Below, piece by piece: positions 34,004 to 43,065 of a DNA stretch of 64,000 bases. A program made the position numbers and the translations under genes. The stretch is from DATFVA01 sp963811905 (GTDB lineage: Bacteria; Bacteroidota; Ignavibacteria; Ignavibacteriales; Ignavibacteriaceae), in assembly GCA_963811905.1 (NCBI GenBank), contig CAWETK010000014.1, positions 62,001 through 126,000 on the forward strand. The letters run 5' to 3'. A model generated the notes under the pieces. That model was not told the DNA's origin. It was given only the letters and a program-made list of their open reading frames with translations, and searched no databases. Each line of letters opens with the position of its first letter. The stretch's first letter is position 1.

Positions 34004-35035
34004 ATGAAAATGAAAATATGGTCGCTGGCTATAATAATGCTGGCAGGATTATCTTCGATAACTATGGCACAATTAAAATTAAACGGTGCCGGTGCTACTT
34101 TCCCGTATGTAATTTATTCGAAATGGTTTGATGTTTATCATCAGAAAACAGGAATTGAATTTAATTACCAATCGATAGGAAGCGGCGGCGGAATTAAACA
34201 GGTTATTGAGGGCACTGTAGATTTCGGGGCATCTGATGCGCCGATGTCGGAAGAACAAATGCAGCAGGTTAAACAGAAACAAGGAACTGATATACTGCAC
34301 ATACCTACCGTAATGGGTGCAGTAGTGATTACATATAATCTGCCTTCAGTGGGTAAAGGACTTAAACTTACTCCTGAGGTGTTATCAGATATTTATATGG
34401 GTAAAATCACCAAGTGGAATGATTCAAAGATCACCTCTATCAACCAGGGGAAAAAGCTTCCAGATGAAGCAATCTTTGTTACTCATCGGTCAGATGGCAG
34501 CGGTACTACCAATATTTTTACAGGCTACCTTTCAAAGGTAAGCGGCGCCTGGAAAAGTAAAGTGGGACAGGGAACTTCAGTTGACTGGCCGGTTGGTCTC
34601 GGCGGAAAAGGTAATGAGGGTGTTGCCGGACTCGTTAAACAGACGGAAGGTTCAATAGGATACGTAGAACTTGCTTATGCTGAACAAACCAAACTTCCTT
34701 ATTCTGCATTAAAGAATAAAGCAGGAAATTTTGTAATGCCGACTTTTGATGCAGTTTCTGCAGCGGCTGCCGGGTTCATTAAAAATATGCCGGCTGACTT
34801 AAGGGTAGAAATCACAGATGCTGACGGAAAAGATTCCTGGCCGATTTCAGGTTTTACCTGGCTTCTCATTTATAAAGATTCTAAGAATAAAGAAAAAGCA
34901 AAGGCAATAGTCAATTTCTTAAAATGGGCTGTAACCGATGGCGAAAAATATGCAAAAGACTTATATTATGCTCCTCTTCCACAGGAAGTTGTAAAACTTG
35001 ATTTAAAGAAAATTGATGAGATTTCCACTAAATAA
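34004..35035 (+). CDS. pstS: Phosphate ABC transporter substrate-binding protein PstS
   Basis: A 343-aa protein with signal peptide (to MAQ, residue 22) and the PstS phosphate-binding segments: LNGAGATFPYVIYSKWF, YQSIGSGGGIKQVIEGTVDFGASDAPM, and HRSDGSGTTNIFTGYLS. These supply the Ser/Asp/Arg contacts to phosphate. An AAGGAGAAA site precedes the ATG. The stop TAA shares its last A with the pstC ATG (TAATG). It is part of porin-pstS-pstC-pstA-pstB, which brings phosphate from periplasm to cytoplasm. Confidence 0.97.
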   Translation: MKMKIWSLAIIMLAGLSSITMAQLKLNGAGATFPYVIYSKWFDVYHQKTGIEFNYQSIGSGGGIKQVIEGTVDFGASDAPMSEEQMQQVKQKQGTDILHIPTVMGAVVITYNLPSVGKGLKLTPEVLSDIYMGKITKWNDSKITSINQGKKLPDEAIFVTHRSDGSGTTNIFTGYLSKVSGAWKSKVGQGTSVDWPVGLGGKGNEGVAGLVKQTEGSIGYVELAYAEQTKLPYSALKNKAGNFVMPTFDAVSAAAAGFIKNMPADLRVEITDADGKDSWPISGFTWLLIYKDSKNKEKAKAIVNFLKWAVTDGEKYAKDLYYAPLPQEVVKLDLKKIDEISTK

Positions 35036-36048
35036 TGCCTTTTAGAAAGAAAGATTTCAGAAACGAAAAGTTACAGCAGGCTGACGGATCGAAAGGTTCG
35101 TCACCTGCTTTTTCTTTTTTGAGATCCGGAACTTCCGGAAAGAATATCGGGGACTTCGTCTTTGAAAATATCACCAGGTTTTTTGCGTTTATTCTGCTTT
35201 CGCTTGTTTTAATTATGCTTTTTGAAATGCTGCGCAAATCTATTCCTTCGATAGATAAATTCGGCTGGGGATTTATTAGCAGCCAGGAATGGGACCCTGT
35301 CCATGATAATTTCGGCGCATTGCCCTTCATATTCGGAACACTGTACTCTTCTCTAATTGCGTTGATCATTGCTTTACCATTAAGTGTCGGGATTGCAATT
35401 TTCCTATCCGAATTTGCACCCAAATGGCTGGAACAGCCGATGTCACTCCTGGTTGAGCTGCTTGCCGCTATTCCCAGTATAGTATATGGACTATTTGGAA
35501 TTTTTGTTATGACGCCATGGCTCAGAAAAGTAGTAGAGCCATTCCTTGGGGATCACCTGGGATTTATATTTTTATTTAAGGGTCCGCCATACGGTCTTGG
35601 TATGCTTGCCGCTGCTTTAATACTCACTATTATGATACTTCCGATTATAACCTCAATCTCGCGGGACATTATGAAGTCTATTCCGGATACACAGCGCGAA
35701 GCTGCGTTTGCACTGGGGGCCACAAAATGGGAAGTAGTAAAAGTAGTTTTGACGGGCGCGAAATCAGGAATACTGGGCGCTACTTTATTAGGACTCGGCA
35801 GAGCTGTAGGCGAAACCATGGCTGTAACTATGGTAATTGGGAACCGACCTGATATTTCGTTTTCTTTGTTTGATCCCGGCCATACAATGGCAAGCGTACT
35901 GGCAAATGAGTTTACGGAGGCAACGAGCGATTTGTATGTAAGTTCTTTAATTGAAATAGCTCTGCTTCTTTTTGTTATGACTGTAATCCTAAATGCAATA
36001 GCGAGATTGATCGTGTGGAGTGTGACAAAGAAATACTATAGAGCCTGA
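35035..36048 (+). CDS. pstC: Phosphate ABC transporter permease PstC
   Basis: A 337-aa membrane protein of six helices with the cytoplasmic EAA loop REAAFALGATKWEVVKVVL and 'LGRAVGETMAVTMVIGN'. The N-terminus (about 1-42) is a charged, likely cytoplasmic extension. It overlaps pstS by one base and pstA by one base (TGATG), a sign of coupled translation. With PstA it forms the channel. Confidence 0.96.
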   Translation: MPFRKKDFRNEKLQQADGSKGSSPAFSFLRSGTSGKNIGDFVFENITRFFAFILLSLVLIMLFEMLRKSIPSIDKFGWGFISSQEWDPVHDNFGALPFIFGTLYSSLIALIIALPLSVGIAIFLSEFAPKWLEQPMSLLVELLAAIPSIVYGLFGIFVMTPWLRKVVEPFLGDHLGFIFLFKGPPYGLGMLAAALILTIMILPIITSISRDIMKSIPDTQREAAFALGATKWEVVKVVLTGAKSGILGATLLGLGRAVGETMAVTMVIGNRPDISFSLFDPGHTMASVLANEFTEATSDLYVSSLIEIALLLFVMTVILNAIARLIVWSVTKKYYRA

Positions 36049-36902
36049 TGTTGAATAAAAAGAATACATATTACCGCTGGAGAAAAGCGAAAAGCTCATT
36101 GATGATAACTCTGACCGTAATCTGTTTTGTTATAGCTATTATTCCTTTGTTCTTAATTCTCTTCTACACCATATCACAGGGAATATCAGCAATCAACTGG
36201 GACTTTTTTACACAAATGCCTAAACCTGCCGGAGAGGCAGGCGGCGGAATGGCAAATGCCCTGATGGGAACCGGAATACTTATTGCGCTTGCCTGTGCTA
36301 TCGGATTGCCGGTAGGCATTTTATCAGGTATATATCTGTCGGAAAACCGTACTTCCTGGTTTGCCCGTTCTGTAAGATTTTTAGCAGAAGTGCTGAACGG
36401 TATTCCGTCAATTGTAATTGGCGTGGTTGCTTATATCCTTGTTGTACTACCAATGGGAAGGTTTTCGGCACTTGCAGGCGGTTTTGCTCTCGGCATTCTG
36501 ATGATGCCGCTGGTAACACGCACTACCGAAGAAATGATGAATCTCATCCCACACTCCTACAGAGAAGCCGCCCTGGGATTAGGCATACCAAGGTGGAAAA
36601 CGACATTGTTTATAATACTGCCCGCTGCATTTAAAGGAATTTTTACAGGAATTCTGTTATCCATTGCCAGGGTTGCCGGTGAAACTGCTCCCCTGCTCTT
36701 TACAGCACTGGGAAACAGGTTCTGGTCAACCCAGCTGGATCAGCCGATTGCTTCACTTACAGTATTTATTTATGATTATGCAAAAGCACCTTTTGAAGAT
36801 TGGAACAGGCAGGCCTGGGCGGCTGCACTTGTTTTGATTATGATTGTATCTATAATTAATATTTTATTCAGGCTGGCAACAAGAAAAAGAAAATATGCTT
36901 AG
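36048..36902 (+). CDS. pstA: Phosphate ABC transporter permease PstA
   Basis: A 284-aa membrane protein of six helices; EAA loop REAALGLGIPRWKTTLFIILP and 'SIARVAGETAPLLFTALGN', the conserved pair to PstC. Its start overlaps the pstC stop by one base. It is followed 11 bases later by pstB. Confidence 0.96.
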   Translation: MLNKKNTYYRWRKAKSSLMITLTVICFVIAIIPLFLILFYTISQGISAINWDFFTQMPKPAGEAGGGMANALMGTGILIALACAIGLPVGILSGIYLSENRTSWFARSVRFLAEVLNGIPSIVIGVVAYILVVLPMGRFSALAGGFALGILMMPLVTRTTEEMMNLIPHSYREAALGLGIPRWKTTLFIILPAAFKGIFTGILLSIARVAGETAPLLFTALGNRFWSTQLDQPIASLTVFIYDYAKAPFEDWNRQAWAAALVLIMIVSIINILFRLATRKRKYA

Positions 36903-36913
36903 TAAGGATTACG

Positions 36914-37723
36914 ATGATGACTGAAACCGATATAAATGTCAAAGAAAATTCAAACCCCGGCAGCCAGGGTTCAAAAAAAATAAGGATTGAAACAAAAGAT
37001 CTTAGCGCCTATTTCTCTAAAGTACATGCTTTAAGAAATATCTCCATTACTATCCCTAAAAATAAAGTCCTTGCTATTATCGGTCCCTCAGGCTGCGGTA
37101 AATCGACATTTTTAAGATGCCTTAACAGAATGCACGAGGAAGCAGGCGGAACAATAAAAGGAAATGTACTGCTTGACGGGGAAGATGTTATGAAACATGA
37201 CCCTGTTTGGCTAAGGAAAAAAGTCGGGATGATATTTCAGAAACCTAATCCATTCCCAACAATGTCTGTTGCCGAAAATGTTACGGCAGGTTTGCGCTTA
37301 AATGGTTTTCACAATAAAAAAAGACTAAATGAAATAGTTGAAAAAAGCCTGAAACAGGCAGTTTTGTGGGATGAAGTTAAGGATATCCTTAAGCACCCGG
37401 GGGCCGCTCTATCGGGCGGACAACAGCAGAGACTTTGTATTGCGCGGACACTTGCCGTCGAGCCGGAAGTAATCCTGATGGATGAACCTGCCAGCGCACT
37501 TGACCCTATCTCGACTGCGAAAATTGAAGAATTGATATTCGAATTAAAGCATAACTATACAATTGTAATAGTTACTCATAATATGCAGCAGGCGGCAAGG
37601 GTCAGCGACCATACTGCTTTTTTCTATATGGGGGAATTGATTGAACACGATAAAACCAGCAATATCTTTACTAACCCTTCAAAAAAACAAACCGAAGATT
37701 ACGTTACAGGAAGATTCGGCTGA
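36914..37723 (+). CDS. pstB: Phosphate ABC transporter ATPase PstB
   Basis: A 269-aa ATPase with Walker A GPSGCGKST, the Q-loop segment GMIFQKPNPFPTMSVAENV, signature LSGGQQQRL and Walker B VILMDEPASALD. 'FQKPNPFP' and 'HNMQQAARVSD' identify PstB among ABC ATPases. An AAGGATTACG site precedes the start. It ends the pst operon; a second pstB lies at 43803. PhoU is not here but next to that second copy. Confidence 0.97.
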   Translation: MMTETDINVKENSNPGSQGSKKIRIETKDLSAYFSKVHALRNISITIPKNKVLAIIGPSGCGKSTFLRCLNRMHEEAGGTIKGNVLLDGEDVMKHDPVWLRKKVGMIFQKPNPFPTMSVAENVTAGLRLNGFHNKKRLNEIVEKSLKQAVLWDEVKDILKHPGAALSGGQQQRLCIARTLAVEPEVILMDEPASALDPISTAKIEELIFELKHNYTIVIVTHNMQQAARVSDHTAFFYMGELIEHDKTSNIFTNPSKKQTEDYVTGRFG

Positions 37724-38228
37724 TCCTTCCGTCATTCTAACAGAATAATTACTTTCTGACTTTTGCCAATTAGAATGGCAAAAGGGTTATTGCAGAAGAT
37801 CGTTCCCCGGAGACGATCAACTATAACCATTGAGCTCTGTGTGAATCTATTTATTATGTTTCAATCTGCTGCTGTTTCGCATTCAGAATTATTTTTTCGT
37901 CAGCCGCTTAATATCTCTTACTCCTATCACATCCCTGTCAATCAGTTAAATGCAAAATATGCCGCCAGAAGCCTTAATTTGTAATAAAGCGACCGGAATA
38001 TCCGGTTGAACAAAAAAAGCCTGCTATCGTAAAAAGTATGGGCTAAACCTACGCTATGCTGTAAGGTTTTCTCTCTTCCTGCTTACTTATTCAATTTTAC
38101 TTATTACTTGTTCCTATTACCACTCCTTATCCTGACAACAATCGGATCTAATATCATTTTAATCCGGCCGTTCGATTCCTTCAATACCCGGGGGTAATAT
38201 TCTTACATTGTTGTTCCTGGTCTCTTTC
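37724..38228. other. Intergenic region after the pst operon
   Basis: A 505-base gap. It begins with a terminator-like hairpin (37760-37784). A second small inverted repeat, ACCGGA-ATA-TCCGGT (37992-38006), followed on the minus strand by CGCTTTATT, may end the converging protease gene. A plus-strand frame at 37763-37984 has no ribosome site or family resemblance and is not called. Nothing else is recognised. Confidence 0.5.
37760..37784 (+). terminator. Hairpin at the end of the pst operon
   Basis: CTTTTGCCA (37760-37768) and TGGCAAAAG (37776-37784) form a perfect 9-bp stem with a 7-base loop, 36 bases after the pstB stop. A T run is missing on the plus side, so termination efficiency is uncertain. 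Confidence 0.55.
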
Positions 38229-38944
38229 TTACTTAACAGCTCCCAGCGCAAGTGCCAGAAATCCAAAGGCACCGAAGACAAAATGAATAATTATAGATAT
38301 TGTGGTATTCTTCCTGATCTGAACTATTGCCGGAAGTATGAAGAAAATGGGAGTTGCAGAGAGCATAAGATCAAATCCCATAGGAATATGAAACCCCGCC
38401 CAAAGGATCCCATGTACAAGCCAGGTCCATTTTCCGTTTAGGAGTTCCTGTCTCGGCTGTATATACCCCCTCCACAGAAATTCCTCACCGAATATATTGA
38501 AGAAGAAAAAGACAGGCCAGACATATAGGATATACATATAACTGCCGGAAAGCGGCATATTTCTAAAGAAGAAAGGAGCTGCATCAATATTAATAAGCGG
38601 AAGCAATACTTTTGCAATCAGAAACGATGCAAGCGACAGCAGGACAAATCCGGCAAGAGTCCACACCGTGTCAGCCCGGCTTAGTTTTTTTAATCTCATC
38701 CTACTAAGCACTGCCCGCGGTTTAACTGAGCCCGCTTCTTTACCGCTCAGAAGCCATGCCGCATACAAACATCGGTACAAGAACAATGCAGCCCCACACT
38801 CAGAAAATAGCATATCTCTATGGGAAGCGATGTATTATTAAAAAGGAAAGGGATAGCGATCCTGCATGCAATGGTATTCAATAAAGCAGGAACACCAAAA
38901 AGCAGAAACAATTGTTTCCAGGTTAAAGGTTTTAACTTATCCAT
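38229..38944 (-). pseudogene. CPBP family intramembrane protease, frameshifted
   Basis: Two overlapping minus-strand frames make one protein. The first (from ATG 38944) reads MDKLKPLTWKQLFLLFGVPALLN...EICYFLSVG, the second continues GAALFLYRCLYAAWLL to the end at 38229. The switch falls in a run of four G (plus-strand C, 38792-38795); one more G would restore a single frame of about 238 aa. The second part holds the CPBP (Abi/CAAX protease) motifs FGEEFLWRGYIQ (the EExxxR motif), HGILWAGFHIP and IIIHFVFG. These membrane proteases process prenylated proteins or take part in bacteriocin immunity. A homopolymer sequencing error is as likely as a true mutation. Confidence 0.75.
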
Positions 38945-39053
38945 AACTCCGGCAGTTAAAGTTTAGATTTATTTTAGTAGACATTAACAAATAATTATAA
39001 CCTTATGCATTAGATTTTACAACATATCATTCTGAAAAATATTATTTTTATAC

Positions 39054-39070
39054 AATAATTAATAATTATT
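39054..39070. promoter_or_regulatory. AT-only palindrome before a small-protein/TonB-receptor pair
   Basis: AATAATTA-A-TAATTATT is a perfect 8-1-8 inverted repeat ending 9 bases before ATG 39080. Fur-family operators have a comparable 7-1-7 form, but an A+T-rich palindrome in an A+T-rich gap can arise by chance. Confidence 0.3.
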
Positions 39071-39079
39071 TTTTGCAGA

Positions 39080-39616
39080 ATGCACCTGCTGATAAAATAT
39101 CTGTTCGCCTCAGGGATGATCTTACTGCTCATTTCACACGGAGTAATCCAGTTTGGTATTTTTGAGCTTTTCCAGGCTAAACACAAAATTGAGATCAGCC
39201 GTTTGATCAATAAAGGGATCCCGATCCACCAGCAGGTTGTTTTCCGCTTTGATAAAAATGAATACGCAGTGTATTGTGCCGGAATAAAATGGACGGATAC
39301 CGACGAATTCCGTCACAATGATAAAATGTTCGACATAATCAAGATTGAAGTCAGTGAGGATTCTGTATACTTGTTCTGTTTATATGATTCGAATGAAACC
39401 GAACTATTTACTATACTTGACAAAATTATTGAGGAAGACTCGCAAAATCCTGATGAGGAAAACGGACTGAACAATTATCTGAGTCAGTATTACTGGTGTT
39501 CATCACCTGACTATGATTCCAGTATTCCTCAGGCTGATAATAATTATTTCATCGGCTTTCTAAATGATCTCCTTGATGGCGAATGCCTGGTGCTTACCCC
39601 CCCTCCCCGAACCTGA
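39080..39616 (+). CDS. TonB-receptor-linked small membrane-anchored protein, 178 aa
   Basis: A paralogue of the 180-aa protein at 24493: N-terminal hydrophobic helix (about 5-28), then 'VVFRFDKNEYAVYCAGIKWTDTDEFRHNDKMFDIIKIEVSEDSVYLFCLYDSNETELF' and a Pro-rich end LVLTPPPRT. Shared marks are the 'W.D..EF....KM.DIIkIe..D' block, the CLYD/CLND block and the PPP ending. It is 93 bases upstream of a TonB receptor on the same strand, as its paralogue is 52 bases upstream of one. No clear ribosome site. Function unknown. Confidence 0.7.
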   Translation: MHLLIKYLFASGMILLLISHGVIQFGIFELFQAKHKIEISRLINKGIPIHQQVVFRFDKNEYAVYCAGIKWTDTDEFRHNDKMFDIIKIEVSEDSVYLFCLYDSNETELFTILDKIIEEDSQNPDEENGLNNYLSQYYWCSSPDYDSSIPQADNNYFIGFLNDLLDGECLVLTPPPRT

Positions 39617-39709
39617 TTAAAGTATACTCTTATAATATTTTCTCCGCAGCAGTGAACAACAGCCTGATTACCGGAGAATTATGTATAACCAATAATACAG
39701 GTATTCAAA

Positions 39710-42112
39710 ATGAAATTATTCTTTTTAATTCTATTTCTGTATAGTATTTCATTATTTTCCCAGGTTGTAACTGTAAAAGACCTGGCGACTAAAAATCCTC
39801 TGGAACTCGTTTCTATATACAATTCCGATCCGAATAGGTCTATCATCACCAATTCGAATGGTAAAGCTGACATCAGTAAGCTGGATAAAAACAAAAACAT
39901 AATATTCAGAATAATAGGCTATGAAAAACTGGAAACAACGTACGGGGAATTAGAAAAAAACAACTTCGAAGTGTTTATGCAGGCAACGGCTATATCATTG
40001 GATAATGTGGTTGTAACGTCTAACCGCTGGGAGGAAAATAAAAACAATATCCCAAATACAATAAAAGTTGTATCACCGAGAGATGTGGATTTCCAGAATC
40101 CACAGACAACGGCCGATATGCTCGGGATGTCCGGCGGAGTATTCATCCAGAAAAGCCAGCTTGGCGGAGGCAGCCCGATGATCAGGGGCTTCTCTACTAA
40201 CCGTCTTCTCATTGTTGTAGATGGAGTAAGAATGAATACGGCAATATTCAGGAGCGGAAACCTCCAGAATGTAATATCTCTTGATGCTAATTCTCTGGAT
40301 CATACTGAAGTTATTTTCGGCCCGGGTTCTGTTATCTACGGAAGTGATGCAATAGCAGGTGTAATGAGTTTTCACACTCTGTCGCCCAGGCTTGCATATG
40401 ACGGAACGCCTTCAATAAATGCAGGAGCAATGACAAGGTTTTCATCTGCCAGTCTGGAAAAAACAGGTCATCTTCACTTTAACCTTGGCTTCAAAAACTG
40501 GGGTTTCCTATCAAGTTTAACTTATACCGATTTCAATGATCTTGTGATGGGAAGCAGCGGACCGGATGAGTTCTTACGTCCCACGTACCAGGAGAGGATA
40601 AACGGCGCTGATTCAGTAATGATAAATCCTGATCCAAAAGAGCAGAAGGTATCAGGTTACAGCCAGATAAATTTTTTACAGAAAATACTGTTTAGCCCTG
40701 TTGAAGAGTGGGAAGTGGAATATGGGTTCCATTATTCGACTTCTTCCGATGTAACCCGGTATGACAGGCTGGTGCGTCCCAAGGGAAACACTTTAAGATC
40801 TGCTGAATGGTATTACGGACCGCAGGACTGGATGATGAATTCGTTATCCGCAACAAATTATACACCCAACACTATATACGATCTCTCAAAGGTTACAGCT
40901 GCCTACCAGTTTTTTGAAGAAAGCAGGCATGACAGAAATCTGAATGCATCAGACCGGACAAACAGGATAGAAAAAGTATATGCATTCTCCCTGAATCTCG
41001 ATTTATTAAAAGATGTGACTGAAAAATCGAGTCTTTATTACGGTGCTGAAGTAATATTAAACAAGGTGGGTTCATCAGGAACCACAGAAAATATTATAAC
41101 CGGCATTTCCCTGCCGGATGCCTCACGTTATCCTGACGGTTCTACCTGGAACTCTTACGGGGCTTATGTTACCTACAAAAACAAATTAAGTCCCCAATAT
41201 ATTTTACAGACAGGGTTACGATATAATTTTGTAACGCTTGATGCAGAGTTCGATACAACTTATTATTCATTTCCATTCACTACTGCAAAAATGCGAACTG
41301 GGGCAGTCACCGGGAATGCCGGACTGGTATGGCATCCTCAGAGTGACTGGCAGGTAAATTTCAATCTTTCCACCGGTTTCAGGGCACCTAATGTTGATGA
41401 CCTTGGAAAAGTATTTGATTCTGAACCGGGCTCTGTGGTTGTACCTAACCCGGATCTGAAACCGGAATATGCTTATAATGCAGAGCTTGGGCTAATGAAA
41501 GTTTTCTCCGGTACAGCGGAGTTCGATATAACCGGATTTTATACTTACCTGGATAATGCACTGGTCAGAAGAGATTTTACTTTGAATGGTGCAGACAGTA
41601 TAATGTACGATGGAACTCTCAGCCAGGTCCAGGCAATCCGGAATGCTGCGTATGCATACATCTGGGGCGTTGAACTTGACTTAAACCTTAACATTGCCGC
41701 TTACTTTAATTTGAGAACTCAACTCAACTACCAGAAAGGGAAAGAAGAAGACGATGCTGGTGAAGTCACACCGCTCAGACACGCAGCACCATGGTTCGGC
41801 AAGACAGAATTGTCCTTCAGAAAAGATAAACTGGGAGCTGTATTATATGCATTATATAATGGTGAGATCAGCTACAATGACCTTTCGCCCAGCGAATATG
41901 AAAAAGATTATTTATATGCCAAAGATGAAAACGGAAATATCTATTGTCCGTCATGGTATACTCTGAATCTGAAGTTAAGTTATCGCCTGCTGGATAATGT
42001 AGAAGCTTATCTTGGAGTCGAGAATATCACTGATCAGCGGTACAGACCTTATTCATCGGGAATAACTGCTCCTGGCCGGAATTTCATCGGTTCTCTTCGT
42101 TTCAATATTTAG
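39710..42112 (+). CDS. TonB-dependent receptor, heme/hemoglobin-type
   Basis: An 800-aa protein: signal peptide (to FSQ, residue 18), a short CarboxypepD_reg-like domain (about 20-90, 'VVTVKDLATKNPLELVSIYN...IIGYEKLETTYGEL'), a plug (SLDNVVVTSNR, 'GGVFIQKSQLGGGSPMIRGFSTNRLLIVVDGVRMN', 'DHTEVIFGPGSVIYGSDAIAGVMSF') and a beta-barrel ending GRNFIGSLRFNI. The plug wording 'GGGSPMIRGFstNRlLivvDGVRMNtAifR.GNlQnvisiD' is typical of receptors annotated as hemoglobin/heme or cobalamin type; the substrate is not proven. It is followed by an imperfect terminator hairpin. The small partner protein is encoded just upstream. Confidence 0.92.
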   Translation: MKLFFLILFLYSISLFSQVVTVKDLATKNPLELVSIYNSDPNRSIITNSNGKADISKLDKNKNIIFRIIGYEKLETTYGELEKNNFEVFMQATAISLDNVVVTSNRWEENKNNIPNTIKVVSPRDVDFQNPQTTADMLGMSGGVFIQKSQLGGGSPMIRGFSTNRLLIVVDGVRMNTAIFRSGNLQNVISLDANSLDHTEVIFGPGSVIYGSDAIAGVMSFHTLSPRLAYDGTPSINAGAMTRFSSASLEKTGHLHFNLGFKNWGFLSSLTYTDFNDLVMGSSGPDEFLRPTYQERINGADSVMINPDPKEQKVSGYSQINFLQKILFSPVEEWEVEYGFHYSTSSDVTRYDRLVRPKGNTLRSAEWYYGPQDWMMNSLSATNYTPNTIYDLSKVTAAYQFFEESRHDRNLNASDRTNRIEKVYAFSLNLDLLKDVTEKSSLYYGAEVILNKVGSSGTTENIITGISLPDASRYPDGSTWNSYGAYVTYKNKLSPQYILQTGLRYNFVTLDAEFDTTYYSFPFTTAKMRTGAVTGNAGLVWHPQSDWQVNFNLSTGFRAPNVDDLGKVFDSEPGSVVVPNPDLKPEYAYNAELGLMKVFSGTAEFDITGFYTYLDNALVRRDFTLNGADSIMYDGTLSQVQAIRNAAYAYIWGVELDLNLNIAAYFNLRTQLNYQKGKEEDDAGEVTPLRHAAPWFGKTELSFRKDKLGAVLYALYNGEISYNDLSPSEYEKDYLYAKDENGNIYCPSWYTLNLKLSYRLLDNVEAYLGVENITDQRYRPYSSGITAPGRNFIGSLRFNI

Positions 42113-42477
42113 TTCAGGTATATTGCTAAGGGCATAGATAGATATTTCATCTATACCCTGAGCATTCTGCTTTTCTGAAACATCCGCAGACATCATTTAA
42201 TAATCAAATCGATTAACTTTAGCGGGATAAACCCAGCTTTACATAAGGCTGCGGATTCTTCATTAGCAGCGATTGCATTTTCAGCAGTGTTTTGCTTAAG
42301 AGTGGAGGGTCTAAATAAGCCTATCCGCATCGGCAGGATCTCTTACAATCCTGCAGAGATTGATAAATCAGATAACTATTCAAACTGTTTCATCCGCGTT
42401 CATCCAGTATAGCAGGCAGGTTTATCTTTTATCTTAAAATTTGCTATCTTACAACCGGTTCAAATTTAGGTCTGATC
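42113..42477. other. Intergenic region between TonB receptor and TetR gene
   Basis: A 365-base gap. It starts with the receptor terminator and contains another perfect 7-bp hairpin, GCAGGAT (42333-42339) and ATCCTGC (42348-42354). No reading frame of note on either strand. The TetR promoter must lie near its end. Confidence 0.5.
42124..42164 (+). terminator. Terminator-like long hairpin after the TonB receptor
   Basis: TGCT, AGGG and ATAGAT on the left (42124-42139) pair with ATCTAT, CCCT and AGCA on the right (42149-42164) with single mismatches between the blocks, followed by TTCTGCTTTT. It is 12 bases after the receptor stop. Confidence 0.55.
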
Positions 42478-43056
42478 TTGGAAAACGACAGAAAAACGCA
42501 AATTATCAAAGCTGCCGTAAAGCGCTTTTCAAAACATGGATTAGGGAAAACCACACTGGATGAGATTGCCCGCGATTTAAGGATCGGCAAAGCCACCATC
42601 TATCATTATTTTATTTCCAAAGAAGCACTTTTCTACAGGGCAATTGAATGGGAAAGTGAGCAGTATGTCGAGGAGGTAAAAGCAATTTTTGACAATGAAG
42701 GAATACCGCTGCGCGACAGGTTTAATTTATATTTCAACAGCAAAGAAACCATTGAGCAGAGATATAAATTGCTTTACGATTTATTTCTGCTGCTTTTGAA
42801 AGATAATTCATTCGAAAAAGAAAAAGAGATTCTGAGATCTATGCTGAGAAAAGAAGAAATAATTCTTGAAATGGTACTGAACCCTGCATACAGAAAAAAA
42901 GAATTAAAGGCGGCACCCTCTCTTCCGGTCATGTTCGTTGTTACAAGCTGGGGCTGGCTGTTTGGTACGAAGTTAAACCAGGTTACAGGTAATGATGGAC
43001 AATTGTTATCTAAGGAACTGCTTGGTACCTTGATTCAAAATGTTCTGCCTGATTAG
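42478..43056 (+). CDS. TetR family transcriptional regulator
   Basis: A 192-aa protein started by TTG. The N-terminal HTH is clear: RKTQIIKAAVKRFSKHGLGK, TTLDEIARDLRIGKATIYHYF and SKEALFYRAIEWE. The C-terminal 140 residues, which bind the inducer, are not conserved in recognisable ways. It lies between a TonB receptor (upstream, same strand) and phoU (convergent), so its target is unclear; TetR proteins usually control a neighbour or themselves. It is not linked to the ACTGAC-N5-GTCAGT palindromes by position. Confidence 0.93.
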   Translation: MENDRKTQIIKAAVKRFSKHGLGKTTLDEIARDLRIGKATIYHYFISKEALFYRAIEWESEQYVEEVKAIFDNEGIPLRDRFNLYFNSKETIEQRYKLLYDLFLLLLKDNSFEKEKEILRSMLRKEEIILEMVLNPAYRKKELKAAPSLPVMFVVTSWGWLFGTKLNQVTGNDGQLLSKELLGTLIQNVLPD

Positions 43057-43065
43057 ATCCGGATG

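Noticed and set aside
37763..37984. A 73-codon plus-strand frame after pstB
   Set aside because: It starts inside the terminator hairpin, has no ribosome site and no recognisable content.
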